From the NCBI RefSeq assembly GCF_000469585.1, contig NZ_AWNK01000001.1, forward strand, positions 310,731-374,730: 64,000 nt of DNA, read 5' to 3'. A model generated the notes under the pieces. The model did no database searches. It was not told where the DNA came from and saw nothing but the letters and a program-made list of their open reading frames with translations. The first letter of the stretch is position 1; every line of letters begins with the position of its first letter. The translations under genes were made by a program, and so were the position numbers. This document shows positions 61,158 through 64,000 of this stretch, piece after piece. The stretch is from Chrysiogenes arsenatis DSM 11915. Lineage in GTDB: Bacteria; Chrysiogenota; Chrysiogenetes; Chrysiogenales; Chrysiogenaceae.

Positions 61158-64000
61158 TTATTTACTACAGGACGGCGAGTCGATTTTTCCGTTCATTTCA
61201 TAAAGCAACGCTTCAAAATCAACGATTGGTAGCGGCTTACTAAAGAAGTATCCCTGCCAATTATCACAATGATGTTTCTGGAGAAAACACTTTTGCTCAA
61301 CCGTTTCGACACCTTCTGCGATAACTTGCAGCCCAAGACTTTCGGCCATTGCAATAATGGTCTGCACAATAACTGTATCACCCTGACTATGCAAAATATC
61401 GCTAATGAAGCTCTTATCGATTTTCAACTGATCCAGCGGAAGCCGCTTGAGGTAGCTCAGCGAGGAGTATCCCGTGCCAAAGTCGTCCATGGAAAAGCTG
61501 ATACCAATAGCCTTGAGTTCATGCATTTTGCTGATCGTATCGTTGACATCGTCGATCACAACCCCTTCTGTCAGCTCAATTTTCAAGCGGGCAGGATTCG
61601 CCCAGGTCTCTTCAAGCACTTGACGAACTTCTTTGACAAAATTCGCCTGACGGAACTGACGTGGGCTAACGTTAATAGCGACTTGCAGGTGGCGCGCCAC
61701 GGGATCGTTATCCCAACGCTGAATCTGCGAGCAGGCCATCGCAAGTACCCAATGGCCAATGGGAAGAATCAGTCCGGTTTCTTCGGCTAACGGAATAAAT
61801 TCAACTGGCGGAATTAAACCACGCTCTGGATGGAGCCAACGCACCAACAATTCGACCCCGAAGATGGTGCCATCGGCACGAACCTGTGGCTGATAATGCA
61901 GGACAAACTGTTGTTCAATAAGGGCGCGACGCAGCTCAGATTCAAGCGACGTGCGTGCTTCCAGTGCCGCTTGCATCGCAGGATCAAAGAAGCGAACCGC
62001 ATTGCGACCAGACGCCTTCGCTTGATACATGGCAACATCCGCTCGCTTGAGGACATCATCGACACTATCGGAATCTCCACGGAACAGACAAATCCCGATA
62101 CTGGGCGAAGAAACATATTCAAAACCATTGAGATTATAGGGTTTATTGACCGCGCGGCGCAGTTTTTCGGCAACCACTTCCCCTTGCTTGGCCGCTCGTT
62201 CGATATCTTCACTCAACCCTTCCGAAAGGACAACAAACTCATCCCCCCCAAGTCGTGCGACGGTATCACCTTTGCGGACGCACTTCTTTAGCCGCTTAGC
62301 AACTTCACACAAGAGCATATCGCCAACATCATGCCCTTTGGTATCATTCAAGTTTTTGAATTTATCCAAATCCATAAATAACAGTGCATTATAGTGCTTT
62401 TTACGACTACTGGTGGCAATGGCGTGTTCGAGTTCGCGCATCAGCAAGCGACGATTCGGCAGCCCTGTCAGCGGATCAAAAAAGGCCAGTTGATGGATTT
62501 GTTCTTCCGCTGCCTTGCGCTGAGTGATGTCAGTGAAGGCTCCCACATAATTGGTTACTTCGCCTTGCTCATCCATAACGGCACTAATCGTTAACCATTC
62601 CGGGTACACTTCACCGTCTTTACGCTTATTCCATATTTCGCCGTGCCACCCTTTTTCTTCCGCCAGCATGCACCACATTTGGCGATAAAAAGCCTTATCG
62701 TGAATACCTGACTGGAGCAGCGCTGGCGTATGCCCGATCACCTCGTCAGCCGGATATCCCGTCAACGTAGTAAACGCATTATTGACGCGGAGGATAACGC
62801 CATTGGCATCCGTCACCACCATCCCCTCTTGTGATTCAAAAGCGGTCGCGGCAATACGCATTTCCTGTTCCACCCGCTTGCGCTCGGTAATATCTGCCAT
62901 CGTACCGATTATCGACTGAATGCCTCCCTGCTCATCGGTATGCAACGCTGCGTTAATCAGCATCCATGCCCATTGGCCATCCGAACACGCGATGCGAAGT
63001 TCTTCCTGACACGAACCACGCCGATCGCCAGAACAGAGAAAACTCTCGCAATGGCGCAGAATAAGCGCTTGATCATCTGGGTGAACGTGCTCGAGCAGGG
63101 ACGTCCCCAACACCTGCGCAATATTTTTTCCCGTAATATATTCCCATGAAGGGTTGAGGTACGTGATGCGCATATCGGGGCTGGCTTTAAAGACAATGTC
63201 CTTCACATTTTCTGCCAGCTCGCGGTGGAGCTGTTCCGATACTTCAATGGCTTTTTGAAGCTCTTGCTCGTGAGTCACATCGCGAAAAACAAAAACCAGT
63301 CCAAGAAATTGCTTTGTGCGGCTGATAATGGGTTCGGTAGTATCGGAAATGTGAATCTCTTTCCCGTTGCGGGTCACCATCGTCCCTTCAGGGGAAATAG
63401 GGAACACTTCTGCAACGGGTTTCCCCAAAGCGTCCGCTTCACTCCAGCCACACATCTTTTGCGCCGCGATATTGATGCGCGTAATCATGCCATGCTGATC
63501 GGTCGCAATAACACCATCGCCAATAGAGCTCAGTGTGATTGCGGTATTTTCTTGATTTTCTTCGAGTTGCAGCATCGTGCTGGTAAGCTGATCCCCCAAC
63601 TCATTAAAGGCGTCACCAAGGTCGCGCAACTCGCCCGTGCCAGCCAAATAGGAGCGTGCACTCGATTCGCCTGTGCGAAAACGGCGCATAACATCAAGCA
63701 GATGAAGTATGGGCTTTACCATCCAAAGTCCGAGAACAATAACGAGCCCTATAGCAACAAAAAAACTCATTCCCCAAATCGTAAGGTGCTGCAGCACAAT
63801 GTCGTCCCAGAGTTTTTGTTTATCCTGCGATAAATCATACTCAATCAGCAGCATTTTGCGCTTCGCAGCGGTAATAATTGGCTGTATGGCCAAAATACGG
63901 TCACCATTGTGTATCAGACGAATATCGGAGTGCCATGTCGTGATCACTCGCTCCCACACACTCGGCTGTATTTGAGGAAAAACGTGTAAAACAGGCTCAC
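61158..64000 (-). CDS. Membrane sensor PAS–GGDEF–EAL protein, 5' end missing
   Basis: The reading frame is open to the window edge, so the N-terminus is cut off. The visible part (about 947 residues) holds the end of a periplasmic sensor (HVFPQIQPSVWER), a helix near IWGMSFFVAIGLVIVLGLWM, a HAMP-like linker, three PAS domains, GGDEF (RLGGDEFV, I-site RKGD) and EAL (GVELLVRW, SMDDFGTGYSSL). GGDEF and EAL look catalytically competent. It is closely related to the protein at 53594–55879. It ends 121 bases before the CheB–CheR gene. It probably turns over c-di-GMP in response to an external signal. Confidence 0.93.
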   Translation of the reverse strand, partial: EPVLHVFPQIQPSVWERVITTWHSDIRLIHNGDRILAIQPIITAAKRKMLLIEYDLSQDKQKLWDDIVLQHLTIWGMSFFVAIGLVIVLGLWMVKPILHLLDVMRRFRTGESSARSYLAGTGELRDLGDAFNELGDQLTSTMLQLEENQENTAITLSSIGDGVIATDQHGMITRINIAAQKMCGWSEADALGKPVAEVFPISPEGTMVTRNGKEIHISDTTEPIISRTKQFLGLVFVFRDVTHEQELQKAIEVSEQLHRELAENVKDIVFKASPDMRITYLNPSWEYITGKNIAQVLGTSLLEHVHPDDQALILRHCESFLCSGDRRGSCQEELRIACSDGQWAWMLINAALHTDEQGGIQSIIGTMADITERKRVEQEMRIAATAFESQEGMVVTDANGVILRVNNAFTTLTGYPADEVIGHTPALLQSGIHDKAFYRQMWCMLAEEKGWHGEIWNKRKDGEVYPEWLTISAVMDEQGEVTNYVGAFTDITQRKAAEEQIHQLAFFDPLTGLPNRRLLMRELEHAIATSSRKKHYNALLFMDLDKFKNLNDTKGHDVGDMLLCEVAKRLKKCVRKGDTVARLGGDEFVVLSEGLSEDIERAAKQGEVVAEKLRRAVNKPYNLNGFEYVSSPSIGICLFRGDSDSVDDVLKRADVAMYQAKASGRNAVRFFDPAMQAALEARTSLESELRRALIEQQFVLHYQPQVRADGTIFGVELLVRWLHPERGLIPPVEFIPLAEETGLILPIGHWVLAMACSQIQRWDNDPVARHLQVAINVSPRQFRQANFVKEVRQVLEETWANPARLKIELTEGVVIDDVNDTISKMHELKAIGISFSMDDFGTGYSSLSYLKRLPLDQLKIDKSFISDILHSQGDTVIVQTIIAMAESLGLQVIAEGVETVEQKCFLQKHHCDNWQGYFFSKPLPIVDFEALLYEMNGKIDSPSCSK

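Overview
The window reads as the chromosome of a motile, Gram-negative (diderm) bacterium of roughly 50% GC. It has an outer-membrane lipid transport system (Mla), L- and P-ring flagellar genes, FtsEX–EnvC, cytochrome bd oxidase, a Mrp antiporter, and many PAS-rich kinases and c-di-GMP proteins. The gene mix and the 'HQWKQPLN'-type kinases recall Deltaproteobacteria-like lineages or Chrysiogenota. That assignment is inference only; no rRNA or other decisive marker is present. I saw no tRNA, rRNA, CRISPR array or intact insertion sequence.

Layout. 1–1672: 3' end of murC and murB. 1743–7523 (minus): a six-gene Mrp/Pha cation/proton antiporter operon with a fused A–B subunit. 7524–7978: non-coding, with a forward-facing terminator. 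24229 down to 7979 (minus): an unusually long, tightly packed gene string: alr, mlaEFD, ftsEX, envC, ctpA, a divergent polysaccharide deacetylase, a D,D-carboxypeptidase, an ABC-like permease plus a degenerate frameshifted ABC ATPase, an FNT channel, cysE, purD and a trmN6-like methyltransferase. 24370–25539: a methyltransferase/γ-glutamylcyclotransferase fusion. 25802–28591 (plus): cydA, cydB and a 39-residue single-helix protein that looks like a third bd-oxidase subunit. 28780–32124: periplasmic binding protein plus sensor kinase. 32139–34246 (minus): queA and pfkA. 34450–36250 (plus): flgH–flgI behind a convincing sigma-54 promoter. 36435–39462: leader ORF, psd, pssA, leuA. 39542–40966: a nucleoside-recognition-type membrane protein and recX.

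41124–45230 is the accessory island. It holds an AAA+ ATPase and a subtilisin-like protease in the arrangement of the IetAS anti-phage module, followed by a non-coding stretch and a broken winged-helix gene end. It lies between recX and clpB. 45346–48992 (minus): clpB and htpX. 53148 down to 49111 (minus): trpB–trpA–bioW–bioH-like–bioC, which places two alternative pimelate routes side by side. 64000 down to 53228 (minus): a signalling block with a GGDEF–EAL protein (cut by the window edge), a CheB–CheR–PAS hybrid, a PAS histidine kinase, a second GGDEF–EAL protein and a small membrane protein.

The candidates most worth checking are the IetAS-like island, the degenerate ABC ATPase/permease pair beside the FNT channel, the bioW+bioC/bioH combination, the methyltransferase–cyclotransferase fusion, the MlaD with a β-rich C-terminal domain, and two small coding sequences (28472–28591 and 36435–36506).
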